64,000 nt of DNA, from NCBI GenBank assembly GCA_037013495.1, contig CM072806.1:26042001-26106000 (forward strand). The letters run 5' to 3'. A model generated the notes under the pieces. That model was not told the origin of the DNA. It worked only from the letters and a program-made list of their open reading frames with translations, and made no database searches. The position numbers and the translations under genes are program-made. The stretch comes from Hippophae tibetana (taxonomy: Eukaryota; Streptophyta; Magnoliopsida; Rosales; Elaeagnaceae). The first letter of the stretch is position 1; each line of letters starts with the position of its first letter. Positions 50,401 to 62,589 of this stretch are shown here, piece after piece.

Positions 50401-52189
50401 TAACTGCAAACCTGCATGTACTCCTTATGATCCTAGTGTAAAGTTGTTCAAAAACATCAGAGATGGTATTAGACAGATTGAGTATGCGAACATCATTGGT
50501 AACTTACATTATGCTACTGACTGCACTAGACCAAGCATAGCTTATGTTATGGGACTACTATGTAGGTTTACTAGTAGACCTAGTATAGAGCATTGGAATG
50601 CTATTGAAAGGATCATAAGTTACCTTAAGAGAACTATGAACCTTGGAATACATTATAAGAAGTTTCTCGTTGTTCTAGAAGGATACAACGATGTTGATTA
50701 TAACACTTTATCACAAGACTCCAAAGCTACTAGCGGTTATATATTAAGCATAACTGGTGAAGCTGTTTCTTGGAAGTCTAACAAACAGACAATATTGGCT
50801 CAATCTATGATGAAGTATGAAATGATAGCACTAGCTACTCCTAGTGAAGAAGAAACATGGTTAAGAAGTCTGTTAGTTGAGATCTTTTTATGGGAAAGAG
50901 CAATACTAGTTATTCTGATCCATTGTGATAGTATCGTGACTATTGCAAAGATTCAAAACCGTTACTACAATGGCAAGAGACGATAGATATGTCGTAAGCA
51001 TAGTACTGTTAGAGAATTTCTCTCTACATGAGCTATAAGAGTGGATCATGTACGTTCTGTTAATGAAAGGATTACCGAGAGAGAAGGTTTTCAAAACCTC
51101 AAAAGGAATGAGAATAATGCCTTTAGAATGAAGAGTCACTCGTGATGGTAACCCAACTTATAGACTGGAGATCCCAAGAAATAAATTCAAAGGGTAATAA
51201 CAAGTCATGAAGTGATATTAGATGAATCATGCTATTATGAAGTCTCATTCTATATTGTTAGAAGCATGAAGTTCTGAAGCGACAAAGAAGGATGAGTTAA
51301 TTATTAAAACTCTTAATGAGTTCTATACTTTATGTGTAGTGGAGTACATAGCTACATGAGTACTCTTTATAGACTCACCTATATAAATGTGAAAGTGTAG
51401 CCGCTTCCTATGTAAATTTTGGGCAAAATTTACTAGAGAATTCACTATACTGGGATACACGTGTATGATCGTAAAGCATGGGTTTTTCGAACTACAACTT
51501 GGAAAGGTTGTGTGTGTAATGTTATTCGAGATAGAGTTCAAAACTATGAGTTACTCTAGTATATTATAAAGCATCAACACTATGCAAAGGTTCAAGTTAA
51601 TAGACATCTTTTGCTTATGCACAATATTATACATTTAATTGATTGGTTGCTCGATGAAACTATTTTTATGGAGAATTCAAGTGGGGGATTATTGGAAATG
51701 AATTTAAATAAAAAATATTTTTCGTTATTTTATGACCGTTATTTTCATAATTACGTGTCCGTTATTTTATAACTATTATTTTCATAATTACGTGTCCGTT
51801 ACACATCATTTTCAACTATAAATAGAGGGCAATAACCCTTAGTTTTATAACACAACTTAACAATTCAAAAACAGTTCTACAGTTTTTCATAACAAAATCA
51901 AAGAAAAGAAAATTTAGAATTGTTTTCTTAGATTTCTGAGCAACATAAATATTTGAGAGGTATAGTATTTCGGTTTTCATCAGTATAGTGAAGCTTTGAG
52001 ACAGAAAAAAACATTATGACCTAGCTGTTTTATCTTGGGGATGACGAGGTTGTGTTTGCTTGCACAAGTTTAGACAGAGCCGCGAAACATTTTAAAAAAA
52101 ACGACCTAATCCGCGACTCAACCCAAGTGTATATTTCAATATATCGGTAATATTGTTCTTACATAGTTTTTCATATATTTATTCCAACA
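47480..52189 (+). mobile_element. Ty1/copia retrotransposon relic (gag to 3' LTR)
   Basis: Parts in order: gag at about 47530-47900 (LYDYYNFDKSVKEIWDALQKKYD); zinc knuckle near 48130; protease 48260-48580 (WWVNTGTSRYVC, then LKDVLYTPEMKKNLVSG); GAG-pre-integrase and integrase 48620-49285 (WHARLCHVN, DLIHSDICEL, SIDDCSDYTYVYLMK, and a P.S.EMNGKAEQ block); reverse transcriptase 49660-50320 (QMDVKTVFLNGDLEEEIYM); RNase H 50370-50990 (VSWKSNKQTILAQS); a spacer with a purine-rich GTGGGGGA; and the 3' LTR. No 5' LTR is visible. Broken, with roughly ten or more breaks. Confidence 0.88.
51690..52189 (+). repeat. 3' LTR of the copia relic (500 bp)
   Basis: It starts just after the purine tract at 51681-51688 with TATTGGAAAT (an imperfect TGTTGGAAAT) and ends ATTCCAACA at 52189, so the two ends are inverted. 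CTATAAATAGAGG at about 51816-51828 is a good TATA region. A 33-base unit with TTTTCATAATTACGTGTCCGTTA is tandemly doubled at about 51740-51800. Confidence 0.8.
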
Positions 52190-52333
52190 AGTTTATATAA
52201 AAAAATATTGAGTTTATGTAATAAAAGTATAATTTTATTGTACAATTTTTTTAAATTTCTATGTAAATAAATATCACTATAATTTATAAATTAAATTAAT
52301 AAAATGTTTTTAATTAAATTAAAAGGTTGTATC

Positions 52334-52337
<4 letters not shown>

Positions 52338-52371
<34 letters not shown>
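52338..52371. repeat. (AAT)n microsatellite
   Basis: About 11 AAT units. A (CA)n/(TA)n run lies nearby at 52521-52551. Confidence 0.95.
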
Positions 52372-52372
<1 letters not shown>

Positions 52373-52519
52373 TAAAATTTTAAATCAGATTTAAATAAAT
52401 TTTGAACAAAAATATCCCTTAATTGATATTTTATCTTTATATTTTTATTTTATGGTACTTGTTAGAAAAAAGAATATATGCATATGTTCAAAACAATTTC
52501 AAAATTCATAGTTATCAAA

Positions 52520-52551
<32 letters not shown>

Positions 52552-52571
52552 GATTAAGAAATTTTTATAAT

Positions 52572-52788
52572 ATTTTAAAAGCTATCCCTATTATTTACAG
52601 TACAATTTAAAAACACATTTTGTTCGTAAATTGTTAACTTTTGTATTTTTTTAATTTTTACAATATAAAATTTTTACAATATAAATAAATTTTATATTGT
52701 AAAAATTAAAAAAATACAAAAGTTAACAATTTACGAACAAAATGTGTTTTTAAATTGTACTGTAAATAATAGGGATAGCTTTTAAAAT
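52572..52788. repeat. Perfect long inverted repeat, 102 bp arms with a 13-base loop
   Basis: I paired 52572-52673 with 52687-52788 base by base (paired positions sum to 105360) and found no mismatch in the blocks checked, which cover most of the arm. The arms have ordinary AT-rich sequence, not a simple repeat. No target duplication or known transposon end borders it. A transcript across it would fold into a long perfect hairpin. Confidence 0.92.
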
Positions 52789-52789
52789 T

Positions 52790-54650
52790 ATTTATACTGT
52801 AGATTTAAAACCTTAACTTCTCTCTAAGTAAAGTTCATCGTCAACGGAATTTTAACTATCATATCTAATGTTGTTATTAAAAAAAAAATCATATGCAATT
52901 TTTGTTTATTGATAAAATAATGTTTTTTTATCACTATTTAATACGTAACAATAATTTACATATCATAATTTTACATTAATAAGTGGCCCATGTTAATAAT
53001 GTTTATTAATATGTAACTAATGAGTTATGTGGTGCTTTCAGATTCAAACAAAATAATTAATTAATACAATACTGCAAGTTAATTTGCTACTTAAAAGGTA
53101 TGGTTGGCAGCTTTGGCAAAGTCTATTCAACAAATGCACGCACAAATTTTTAATAGTTTACAAATAATATAACAATAAGGTTATATTAATTCCCTTTTCA
53201 ATAAATAATTTACTTATGTTAATAAATAAATGGGATAAATAAAAGTTATTTTCTTTTTATGACTCACTTATTTAACATAATTTAAAAATAACCCACTATA
53301 CAAACTAATAATCAACAGTATGAAACCATTTGAATATATAAATTATCTAAAATAAGAATCAAAGTTACGGATATATGAGTAATATAATTATTTTAAAAAA
53401 ATCATACTTCACCCATTTCCATGGACGTAAACAATATACATTTCAAATTTAAGAAAATAATGGCCCATAATGTAAAGCATCAAAAATATATATATAACAT
53501 GAAAAAGAACTCTCCAGATCATTTAGATTTAACAAATAAGTATTTTTACTCCTAAATTGTTAGAGATTCACTGTAAGTTATTTATTTATTTTTAAATTGT
53601 ATATAAGCTCAACTTCGATTAATTATCTCTATTTGACTACTATTTATACATATAAAAGTTATATGAAACCATAAATATGGATAAATTTAGACATTAGAGC
53701 GATGGTAAATTATAGAGTAAAAATAATTACTTTCATTATTAACAAATTTTGGACCCAAGAAATTTAGGTCAAAAAAGTACCCAAGTGAACCATCCCAAGG
53801 CTTTTTAAAAATGCCATGCATAGAAAAACTTTATCCAACAGCAGGGAAATTTAATATGAGTGAATTCCCGTTGAAGGCTCTTGTCAAACACTTGGAAGAC
53901 GCCTATCAAAACCAACACAATGTCATGATAAAGGCACAAAGAAACCTACCAAGAAAGCACAACCAACCCCATTAAAAAGGCACAACCCAACTTCACCAAG
54001 AGAAAACTACAAAATTATTAGATAAATATTAAAATAATAATAATAATTAATAGTAAATAAGGAACTACCGGAGAAAGAGTGTTCTAATGAGAAGGAACTC
54101 ACCCTCCTGTAAGTAAGAGGGTCTGATGGTGGCTGATGGTTAAGTTAAGAATGGAAAAGTGAGCATTTAATAGTTGTATTATTTTTCAAAAAATAATTGT
54201 ACTATTTTTCCTATATTCTATCTATCTGTATTAATGTAAATATGTGCTTACAGTGAAATCCTTTTCTTCTTTTTTTTTCTTTTTCTTTTTTTTATTAACC
54301 TTTTAACATATCTGAAACCTCATTTAAGTATCAACTCTTTTAAATTCTTCCAAATTTCAACAAGCAAGCAAACAAAAACCTTAAAAAAAGTTTAAGAACA
54401 AGGTTATTTTTTGTATACAACTTCGCAGCAATAACGCATTGATCAAAGAAACAATTCAGTGAGAGTATCTACATTAACTAGTTTGGTGTATCATCGCAAT
54501 CATCACATCAACACAAGTATAGTGACTGCAAGTTACTCAATCCAAATAAGTGCTTTTTGACACCGTTAAATTATGATTTTAATTTCAAGAGTATTCTATA
54601 TAAGAAATATATAGATGCATTTTTAGAAATTTAAAAGAGTAATGTGAAAA
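52790..54650. other. AT-rich intergenic DNA, no gene recognised
   Basis: A slightly GC-richer stretch at 53755-54000 and a T-rich tract near 54258-54300 are present, but no frame or motif supports a gene. Confidence 0.5.
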
Positions 54651-54713
54651 TTGTCGGTGTATATTTGTTAATAGATTAATGTATATCATATATACTAATA
54701 TATTTCATGTTAT

Positions 54714-55572
54714 CACTACTACAAAAACGGACTTTAAAGTTAACTTTAAATGAAAAGACATAAAATTTAAAGTTGGTTCATGAGTTGAACCGATTTTGAA
54801 GTTTTTTTTATATATACATATTTTACTCATTTTCTACTCTACTTAAGAACCTGTATTCAATGACATATAATTTTATATAACAATTTTGTGATTATTAAGA
54901 TTTTTCTTAAATAACTACACTACTTCAAATCACAAATATTTTAATGAGCATCATATTGTTGAATCATGTCTTTCCCATTTCATAATACTTATACAAAATC
55001 TACATAATAAAAATAATAACATATATATAATAAAATTTATACACATAATATACAAAAAATAACGCAAAATGAATAATAAGTGCGTAGGATAAATAAAAAT
55101 CTTACAAAAGATGAAGTGATAAAATGAAGAAAAAAATGGTGTTTTGTAAGTGAGAAAAATGAGTATAAAAAATTTGAGTATTTTGCTCTAAAAAATAGGG
55201 GATCTTGAAGATAATTTAGAGAGGAAGAAAACCCACTAAATAGTGTTGGAATTGGTGGTCGTAGGTGGCCGGAAAATGAGAATGAGTGGAGGAGGTGAAG
55301 CTCAATTTTGGGTGTTGTTTATAGCATTGCAAATTAAAAATTGTGTCTGATGGGGGAAGAATGAAGAGAAAAAGAAAAATCCACGTATATAGCATCGGTC
55401 GGTTGACGTGTTGAACCAACGCTACACGTGAATGTAGCGTCGGTTCAACACGTCAAATGACTCTATACGTAGCATTGGTTCTTCACCGAACCAACTTTAA
55501 ATTTAATATAAGTCGATTTTCTCCAAAAATAGACTTTACATATTGACTTAAATGCCACATTTTGTAGTAGTG
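54714..55572. mobile_element. Short non-autonomous CACTA element (859 bp) inserted in the LTR
   Basis: The ends are CACTACTACAAAA and TTTTGTAGTAGTG, perfect 13-base inverted repeats. The trinucleotide TAT occurs at both edges (54711-54713 and 55573-55575), while the uninterrupted 3' LTR has it once (GTTATGCTC near 59527-59535), which proves the 3 bp target duplication usual for CACTA. Subterminal TTTAAAGTTGG words and a block identical to one in the coding CACTA relic at 23308-23328 are present. An internal hairpin lies at 55403-55456. It encodes no transposase. Confidence 0.93.
55403..55456. repeat. Inverted repeat inside the short CACTA element
   Basis: The arms 55403-55426 and 55433-55456 (24 bases each, one mismatch) carry TTGACGTGTTGAACC and its complement, with CACGTG near the loop. 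It probably belongs to the subterminal repeat set. Confidence 0.85.
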
Positions 55573-55678
55573 TATGCTCTTTAGACATATCTAGTTTACT
55601 TGTAACACCTATATACATGCACCATGTATATTCCTTAAGATATAGAAAATACAATACAATCATTAAGTATTTCTATCA

Positions 55679-55691
55679 TGATATCAGAGCC
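55679..55691 (+). other. Primer binding site for initiator tRNA-Met
   Basis: TGATATCAGAGCC follows the LTR end directly and differs by one base from the canonical TGGTATCAGAGCC. Confidence 0.88.
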
Positions 55692-56370
55692 ACTGCTCTC
55701 ACATTTCTTTTAGTAGTCTTGTCTCTTTTGGTGTTACTCCACCCATATCGCTTCCGCCATCACAATAGTCGTTGCAACCACTCACCGTTGAATCTCTAAC
55801 GTCTCTCAGCCGTTGTCCTTGGGTTTTGATCCTACAACCACCATCATTGAAAAGTCCCATACCACACAACTACTGCAATCATCATCTCCACCATGCATCT
55901 TACTCTATTAACCTTTTGCAGGTACCATTATGATCTTCTCGACCAGATCTACACAATCGTGGAAGTCTTGCAAGTATCGAAGGCCACATGCGTCAACAAT
56001 AGAAACCTCACGTCACATTCACATGCCTCACATGCCACACTCAGGTCATGTGATGTCATTAGTGTCATGTCCCCTAGGGCTAATGTCATCATTGCATATT
56101 GCTGACATCATCGACCACCGTTAATCATCGTTCATAATCATTGTACCGTTGTTGTTGTTGACTGCCATTAACTGTGACTGTTACTATAGACTTCTGTTGA
56201 CCTCAGTTGACTATCGTTGATCGTTGACTTCTGTTGACCGTGCCCGTTGGTAGTTGAATTTTCTATAGAGTTGACCTTTTGTAGATCAGGTTCTCCCTAC
56301 CCAATTTTTCATGTAGACCTTGTTTTTACAATCTGTTTTTTCATATTGTGTTTCTAAATAGATAAAAAAA
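55692..56370 (+). other. Leader of the copia relic with GTTGAC-rich repeats
   Basis: Between the primer site and gag is a stretch (56130-56250) of repeated TTGAC/CGTTG words. The frames here (for example 55893-56105) are low-complexity and match nothing. Confidence 0.5.
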
Positions 56371-59300
56371 GAAGATGTTTTTCTTCCTCGCTTCATTAGT
56401 ACTGTATTGGAAGGGACCAAGAATTACTTATCTTAATCTCAAGCTATGTATAGTTTTCTTAAGGGTCGCATGCTCTTAAATTACTATAGTGGTGCAATTA
56501 CCATTCCTATCAAAGGAGCAAGTGAAAAAGATGATGCCTACCTTGGTCGCATGATTGAATGGGATAGTCACAACCACATGATCCTCACATGGATTTGGAA
56601 TACTTCTATTCCTTTTATCTCTAATCTATTGGGCAGCTTTGATGATGCAAAATCAGTATGGGATATATTGGCTAAAAGGTACTCCATTACTCACGGATCT
56701 ATGAAATATCAGTTAGTAGTTGAATTGCATCAACTTTGACAGGAACCAAGACAATCCATCAATGACAACTATGATCAGCTTCACTTTCTATAGGACCAAA
56801 TTGACCTTTGTGATCCAATTTGGGCATGCTCAAAGGATGCTCAGTAATATGCTGCAATTAGAGATGAGTTTCATCTCTATGAGTTCCTGTTGTCACTTCA
56901 TAAGAACTTTGAGCCCATTCTGATATTTAGGGACATTCTCATGTTACTAGTATTGGTGGATGTCATTATTTTGTTATTTTTATTGATGATTATTCTTGTT
57001 ATAGTTGGATCTTTCTTATGAAATCTCATTCTAAAATCTTACCAATATATAGTAACTTTGCAAAAATTGTTGAAACATAATTCTCCCAACATATCAAAAC
57101 TTTTCGATATGATAATACTCTTGAATATACTCAATATGATTTTCAAGTTCTATTACATTCCTATGGAACTGTACATCATCTAACTTGTCCAGACACCTCT
57201 TAACAAAATGGTCAAGCCAAAAGAAAACTTCATCATATTCTTGACATTGTTTGTGCTCTTCTTCTTTCTACCAAAGTTCCTGCCCCATTTTGGGTGAAGT
57301 AGCTCTTCATGCTATTCATGCCATTAATCACATTCCAAGTGATGTCATTCATAATCAGACTCCATATGAGCACCTTTTTGGGTCATCCCCTGACTATAAT
57401 TACCTTCGTTCTTTTGGATCTGCCTATTTTGTTCTTCTTCAGCCTCATGAGCATAACAAACTTGAGCCTCAATCTAGATTTTGTTGTTTTCTTGGTATGG
57501 TGAAACTCAAAAAGGGTATCGATGCTATGATCATGTCTCGTATCGTCTTCATGTTTCCAGTAATGTTGTCTTTTGGAAACACCATTTATTTGTTGAACTC
57601 TCTCACTTTTGTTCTTCCCTAACTAACTCTTCGTTTTTAGAAATCTTTCCATATAAGTCTCATATTCCTTCTACTAATACTCTTGATCCTCCTTTGGACT
57701 TCTCTATTCAATCTTCAGATATTTTTGATGATTTTCCTAGACAGATTGTAGATGAACAAGTTGATGACGAGCTACCCCACCTTGAGCATAGGTCTCTTAC
57801 TCCTACTTTGCTAAAGATCCTCCACAAGACATTCCATCTCGCTACTCAACCTAGGTAAGATCTATTCTTGCACATTTACTTGACTATCATTGTTACACTA
57901 CCCTTGATACACTCCATGAGCCTTACACCTATTATGAGGCATCTACTGACCCTTTATGGAAGATTGCAATGGAAGAGGAAATTGATGCATTAAGTAAAAA
58001 CCATACTTGGAATCTAGTTACTCTCCCTCCTGGTCAGTCTGTGGTTGGTTGTAATTGGATCTATAAGATCAAGACTTGATCTAATGGGTCCATCGAGTGC
58101 TACAAGGCTTATCTTGTTACAAAAGGTTTTACATAAGAGTATAGGATTGATTATGAAGAGACTTTTCCTCCAATTTCCTATATCTCTTTTGTTCGTGCCC
58201 TCTTAGTTGTTACCACTACTAGTAAATGGGACCTTTTTCATATGGATGTTAAAAATTCCTTCCTTAATGAGAATATGCATGAAGAATTCTATATGTAACC
58301 TCATACTGGTCTTTCTGTTGAAACAAATAAGGTATGTCGCCTTCGACATGCACTTTATGGCCTTAAACAAGCTCCACGAGTATGGTTTGCCAAGTTCAGC
58401 TCCACCATCTTTCGCTTGGGTTACACTGCCAGTCCTTATGATTCTACCTTTTTTCTTCATTGTAATGATAAAGACATTATTTTGCTTCTCCTATATATGG
58501 ATGATATGATAATAACTGGTGATGACCTAAGTGGTATTCAAGAACTCAAGGATTTTCTTAGTCAACAGTTTGAGATGAAAGACCTTGGACATCTCAACTA
58601 TTTCTTAGGTCTTGGGATCACTCGTTCCACATATGTTCTTTATATTACTCAAGTCAAGTATGTATCTAACCTTTTATCTCGAGTTGGACTTGCTGATAGC
58701 AAGACTATTGACACTCTAGTTGAACTTAATACGTATTTGACACCCTCGGGGGAAACCATTTTCTAATCCCTCTCTTTACAGACGATTGGTTGGCAGCCTA
58801 GTTTATCTTATAGTTACTCATCCAAACATTTCTTATGTTGTTCATCAGGTGAGCCAGTATCTGTCTACTCCATGATTGACTCACTATGCTGCTATTATAT
58901 GCATTCTACGATACTTGAAGGGTATTTGCTTCCTTGGCCTTTTCTACTCAGCTCAGTCTCTTCTTGTACTTCGTGCATTCTCTGATGCTGATTGGGTAGG
59001 AGATCCCACTTATCCCAGATCTACTACAGGTTATTGCTTTCTCCTTGGTTTTTCTTTGATTTATTAGCAAAGTAAGAAACAAAATTTTATGGCCTGTTTC
59101 AATATTGAAGTAGAATATTGTGCTCTTACTGATAACACATTTGAGATCCTTTGGCTACGATGGTTTCTTAAGGGTTTGGGTGTGTCTCCATCCTCTGGTA
59201 CTCCCCTTTAATGTGACAATTAGAGTGCCATTCATATTGCTCACAATGATGTCTTCCATGAACGGACTAAACACATTGAAATTTATTGTCACTTTATTCA

Positions 59301-59455
59301 TTCTCATCTTGTTCATGGTGCTCTCAAGATTTTTCCCATCTCCTCCAACGATCAACTTGTAGATATCTTCACCAAGGCACTTCCTAAGGGACACACTCGT
59401 AATTTAGTTGACAACCTCAAGTTGGTATCACATCCACCTTGAGTTTGAGGGGTGT

Positions 59456-59634
59456 TGTTAATGTATATCTATTAACATATTAATGTATATCTATTAATGT
59501 ATATCATATCTACTAATGTATATCATGTTATGCTCTTTAGACATATTTAGTTTACTTGTAACTCCTATATAAAGGCATCATGTATATTTCTTAAGATATA
59601 GAGAATACAATATAACCATTAAGTATTTCTATCA
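59456..59634 (+). repeat. 3' LTR of the copia relic (179 bp)
   Basis: It starts TGTTAATGTATATC after the GAGTTTGAGGGG purine tract and ends TTTCTATCA. A short unit (ATTAATGTATATC) is repeated three to four times in its first 75 bases. It lacks the CACTA insertion. Confidence 0.88.
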
Positions 59635-59849
59635 AAGAAAAACAAATCAATATGAAAGATCTAAAAATATGCTTAGCAATAAAGTGTAAATCAGGCACAG
59701 AGGGTACTAAGGGCTTGACTAGGCAACCTAGTCGAAATTTTGAGAAAAATGTTATTAGTAAATGTATATTTTACAATACTTGAATTTGAAATCAATTGTT
59801 TCGGTGTATAAAATCAATAATAAATATTTTTACAAGTATTTTTATAATG

Positions 59850-60490
59850 AGTAGAGATAAAAAAAATTCTCTAATCATTCTACAAGTAGCTGCTTCATCT
59901 TATGCATTTCTTCATAAGTTTACAAGGACTTCAATAATTAGCTGATAGTCTTCCTCTCCAAGTCTTTTGTTTTCTCAATCATCATAACAATATCCTCGAA
60001 TTTAAGATCCAATGAGTGGATTATTTTCTCCGTGATCCTCACATCTCTTTATTTTTGATTATTTCTTTTCATTTGATTAGAAACAATCAAAAATCTAAAG
60101 ATGGAACATAAATGGATTTGGAATATTTCATTTTCATAAAACTTTAAACTCACATCTTAATGTTTAGAGATGTACCTTCTTGACTTTCACAACTCCCTTA
60201 CATGAGGTATGAAACTTCCCCACACTTCCATAGCAAGCGCTGAACTTGAAATCTTCTCAAAATCATCATCGATTAAAGATTGATCGATGAGATATAGAAA
60301 TTTATTTGATCTCTTTCTTGAATCCTCTAAATTATCCTTTTGAGTTTGAGATAGTACAACTTCATCTTATGGCTTATTGTAGCATTTCTTCATAAATCTC
60401 CCAAACATCATGTCCATCCAGTAGAGCTTTCATCTTAATACTTCAATTATCATAGTTGTTCTTATTGAGAATGGAGACTTGAAAGAATGC
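59850..60490 (-). mobile_element. Ty1/copia gag (UBN2-type) remnant
   Basis: On the minus strand, reading left from 60420: LLDGHDVWEIYEEML, then a KKEIK..LFDLFL-like segment, then KGVVKVKKVHLKTL near 60200-60170 (EKVKKVRLQTL), then LDLKFEDIVMMIEKTKDLERKTI near 60035-59960, followed by LLKSLTYEE. These are the gag blocks of the common copia family with DUF4219/UBN2. Broken with several breaks; no LTR or pol was identified beside it. Confidence 0.82.
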
Positions 60491-60499
60491 TATATTATT

Positions 60500-61129
60500 A
60501 GTTATATCTCTTAATACAGTTAGTATTTTTAATTATAACTTCGTAGACACATTTGAAATGTTGAAATACCTTGGGAATTCTCTAACTCGACTCCAACTCA
60601 CACAAACTTGATTCAACTTAGTAGTTTCTTAACAGAAAACTTCCATCAATGCATTGTGTTGCATCCAAAATTTGATTGTAATGAATTTTGCGATGTCGTA
60701 TTGTTCTTTTCGAGAACTTCAATTTGATATGATATAATGATATGTTTGACATCACTTTACTAACTCTTATACTATTTTGTTGGAAGATAAAGGTTTTAGA
60801 AAACTTTAGGAAATTTCAAAAGAGAAGATTTGTAATCGATTCTCAAATTTTAGCTCAATATAAAAAAGAAAAACTCATATTTATACTAAAGACTCATCCT
60901 AACCAATGATTAGGACGATACCAAAATACATCTTATCTAATAACCATAATTGACATAATATATACATATTCTTTCAATTATTCATCAAAATATCTATGCT
61001 CAAAATATCTACAATATCATTTAAACTAAATCAAATTTATTTATAAAAATGCATAAATAATAAACCTAAAACTCTAGATAACAAAAATAGAAAAGATTAA
61101 GGGCTCACATGTTCTATTACAAAGAGACA
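60500..61129. other. AT-rich DNA upstream of the copia gag relic, no feature recognised
   Basis: It may hold the LTR of that minus-strand relic (a TATA-like region is near 60870-60895), but I could not set ends. Confidence 0.35.
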
Positions 61130-61137
61130 CTTGTCTC

Positions 61138-61558
61138 TAGGAATGTATAAAAAAACCATGGGTTTGATTATTCACACCGTATGTTCGGTTTTTATCTAAA
61201 AATATTTAGAGACAAGGATAATTTTAGGTAAAAAACGAACATGAAACAACGGGTACAGTCATATTGATAACTATACCCGCATGTACCCAAATTTAATTAT
61301 ATGTATTTAATTAATTTATATATTTATTAAATTAATTTATATATTAATTAATAATTAGGATTTATTAAGAAATGTTTTAAAAAAAATTCAAAAAATATTT
61401 TTTAATATTTTTTAATAATTGTCACAAATCGTTACCCGTGAGTAAAAACTGTTTCCGAATCGTAAAGATTTTTGGACAATTTTAAATATAATTTTTATAA
61501 TTCGATTCGGTAACAGTTATATCAAAAACCGTCATCGTCTGTACCCGTGTCATTCCTA
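61138..61558. mobile_element. hAT-like MITE (421 bp) with an 8 bp target duplication
   Basis: CTTGTCTC stands at both edges (61130-61137 and 61559-61566), an exact 8-base direct repeat as made by hAT transposases. Just inside are TAGGAATG and CATTCCTA, exact 8-base inverted ends. Interior GGGTAC/GTACCC words recur in both orientations, as in hAT-type MITEs. No coding frame. Confidence 0.88.
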
Positions 61559-61566
61559 CTTGTCTC

Positions 61567-62540
61567 AAACATTTTTATCATTGCATATCTAATCTATCAA
61601 CTATTATAAAAGTGAACATTTGTATTATTTTTTTGGACGACTCTATTTTGTGAATGAAAAAAATGGATAAAATGTTCATGTATCAATAATATATTCATTT
61701 ATGAAAAAAATTGATATAAAAAAATTGTTAATATTTTCTAAAATTGTTTTCAAGTTGCGAAAATTGCTTTATATGTCTAATTTTTAGCCCAAAATATTTT
61801 TTCCCCTTATATGTCCACTTATTGCCCAACTATACAATAATTAAGCTATATTGTATAACTCTACGACTAGTTGTAAAGTTGTGCCTGTGGAAAAACAAAG
61901 TAATTATATAAGTCAAAAACTCTTTTAAGCTTTAAAACATTTATAAAAATGTTTGTCAATATAATATGTTTTGATCTTTTTTTAACATTTTTTTTATCAA
62001 ATTGACATTGTCACATTTATAAATATTGATATTTCAATTCTTATTGTACTTAATTAACGAAAATATCCATATTTATAAAAGTTAGAAAAATTTTATTTTA
62101 CTTAAATTTCTAAGAAATATTTTATATAAATATTTTTTTTTAAATTTAAATTTTAAACAAAGTATTGAAAATATCAACACATGTTTTTCATATCTGTATC
62201 TTTTGTACATAAATATATTATTAATATGTAAAACAATTTGTCCATTTTTTTATATCAATTAATTCAAAATAGTATTACATTTTGGATTGTGGAGTGTAAT
62301 TGCTATTCCAAACACAGTAAATCTTATTATTTTTAAGAAATTTTTTTGGTTTTTCCTATCATATTAATAATTGTGATATTTAAAAAATAAATAAACAATA
62401 TTTAATTTAATTTGAATAAATAAATATTTAAAATAAATGTTAGAAGATATTGAAAAACAAATACTTCCAAAAACTTAAAATAGTTGGATAAAAGTCAACA
62501 ATAACTTTATGCATTTATCCAGAGGAATGACAAATGTATT
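61567..62540. other. AT-rich DNA, no gene recognised
   Basis: Only long A/T tracts and chance frames are present. Confidence 0.5.
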
Positions 62541-62589
62541 ATTGTTGACCATTCTCTCACTATTTAAAATTTTAGAATACTTAGTTTTC

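Larger units (their letters stand above)
54652..55678 (+). repeat. 5' LTR of the copia relic, interrupted by a CACTA element
   Basis: The LTR proper is 54652-54713 plus 55576-55678 (about 165 bases). Its far end TTTCTATCA matches the 3' LTR end at 59634, and the part after the insertion matches 59529 onward. Confidence 0.85.
54652..59634 (+). mobile_element. Ty1/copia (Ale/Retrofit-like) relic with both LTRs, hosting a CACTA insertion
   Basis: 5' LTR 54652-55678 (split by a CACTA element), primer site 55679-55691, gag at about 56380-56930 (MYSFLKGRMLLNYYSG and DAKSVWDILAKRYS), integrase 56940-57600, reverse transcriptase 57930-58720 (YKIKT, LYMDDMIITGDD), RNase H 58760-59440 (SDADWVGDPTYPRSTTGYC), purine tract GAGTTTGAGGGG before the 3' LTR at 59456-59634. 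The LTRs differ at about nine of some 106 aligned bases (55573-55678 against 59529-59634), suggesting an age of a few million years at 1.3e-8. Broken; perhaps ten or more breaks, with part of the coding region absent. Confidence 0.88.

Noticed and set aside
54647-59639. Five-base target duplication of the copia relic
   Set aside because: The bases outside the two LTRs (AAAAT and AAGAA) do not match well enough to claim it.
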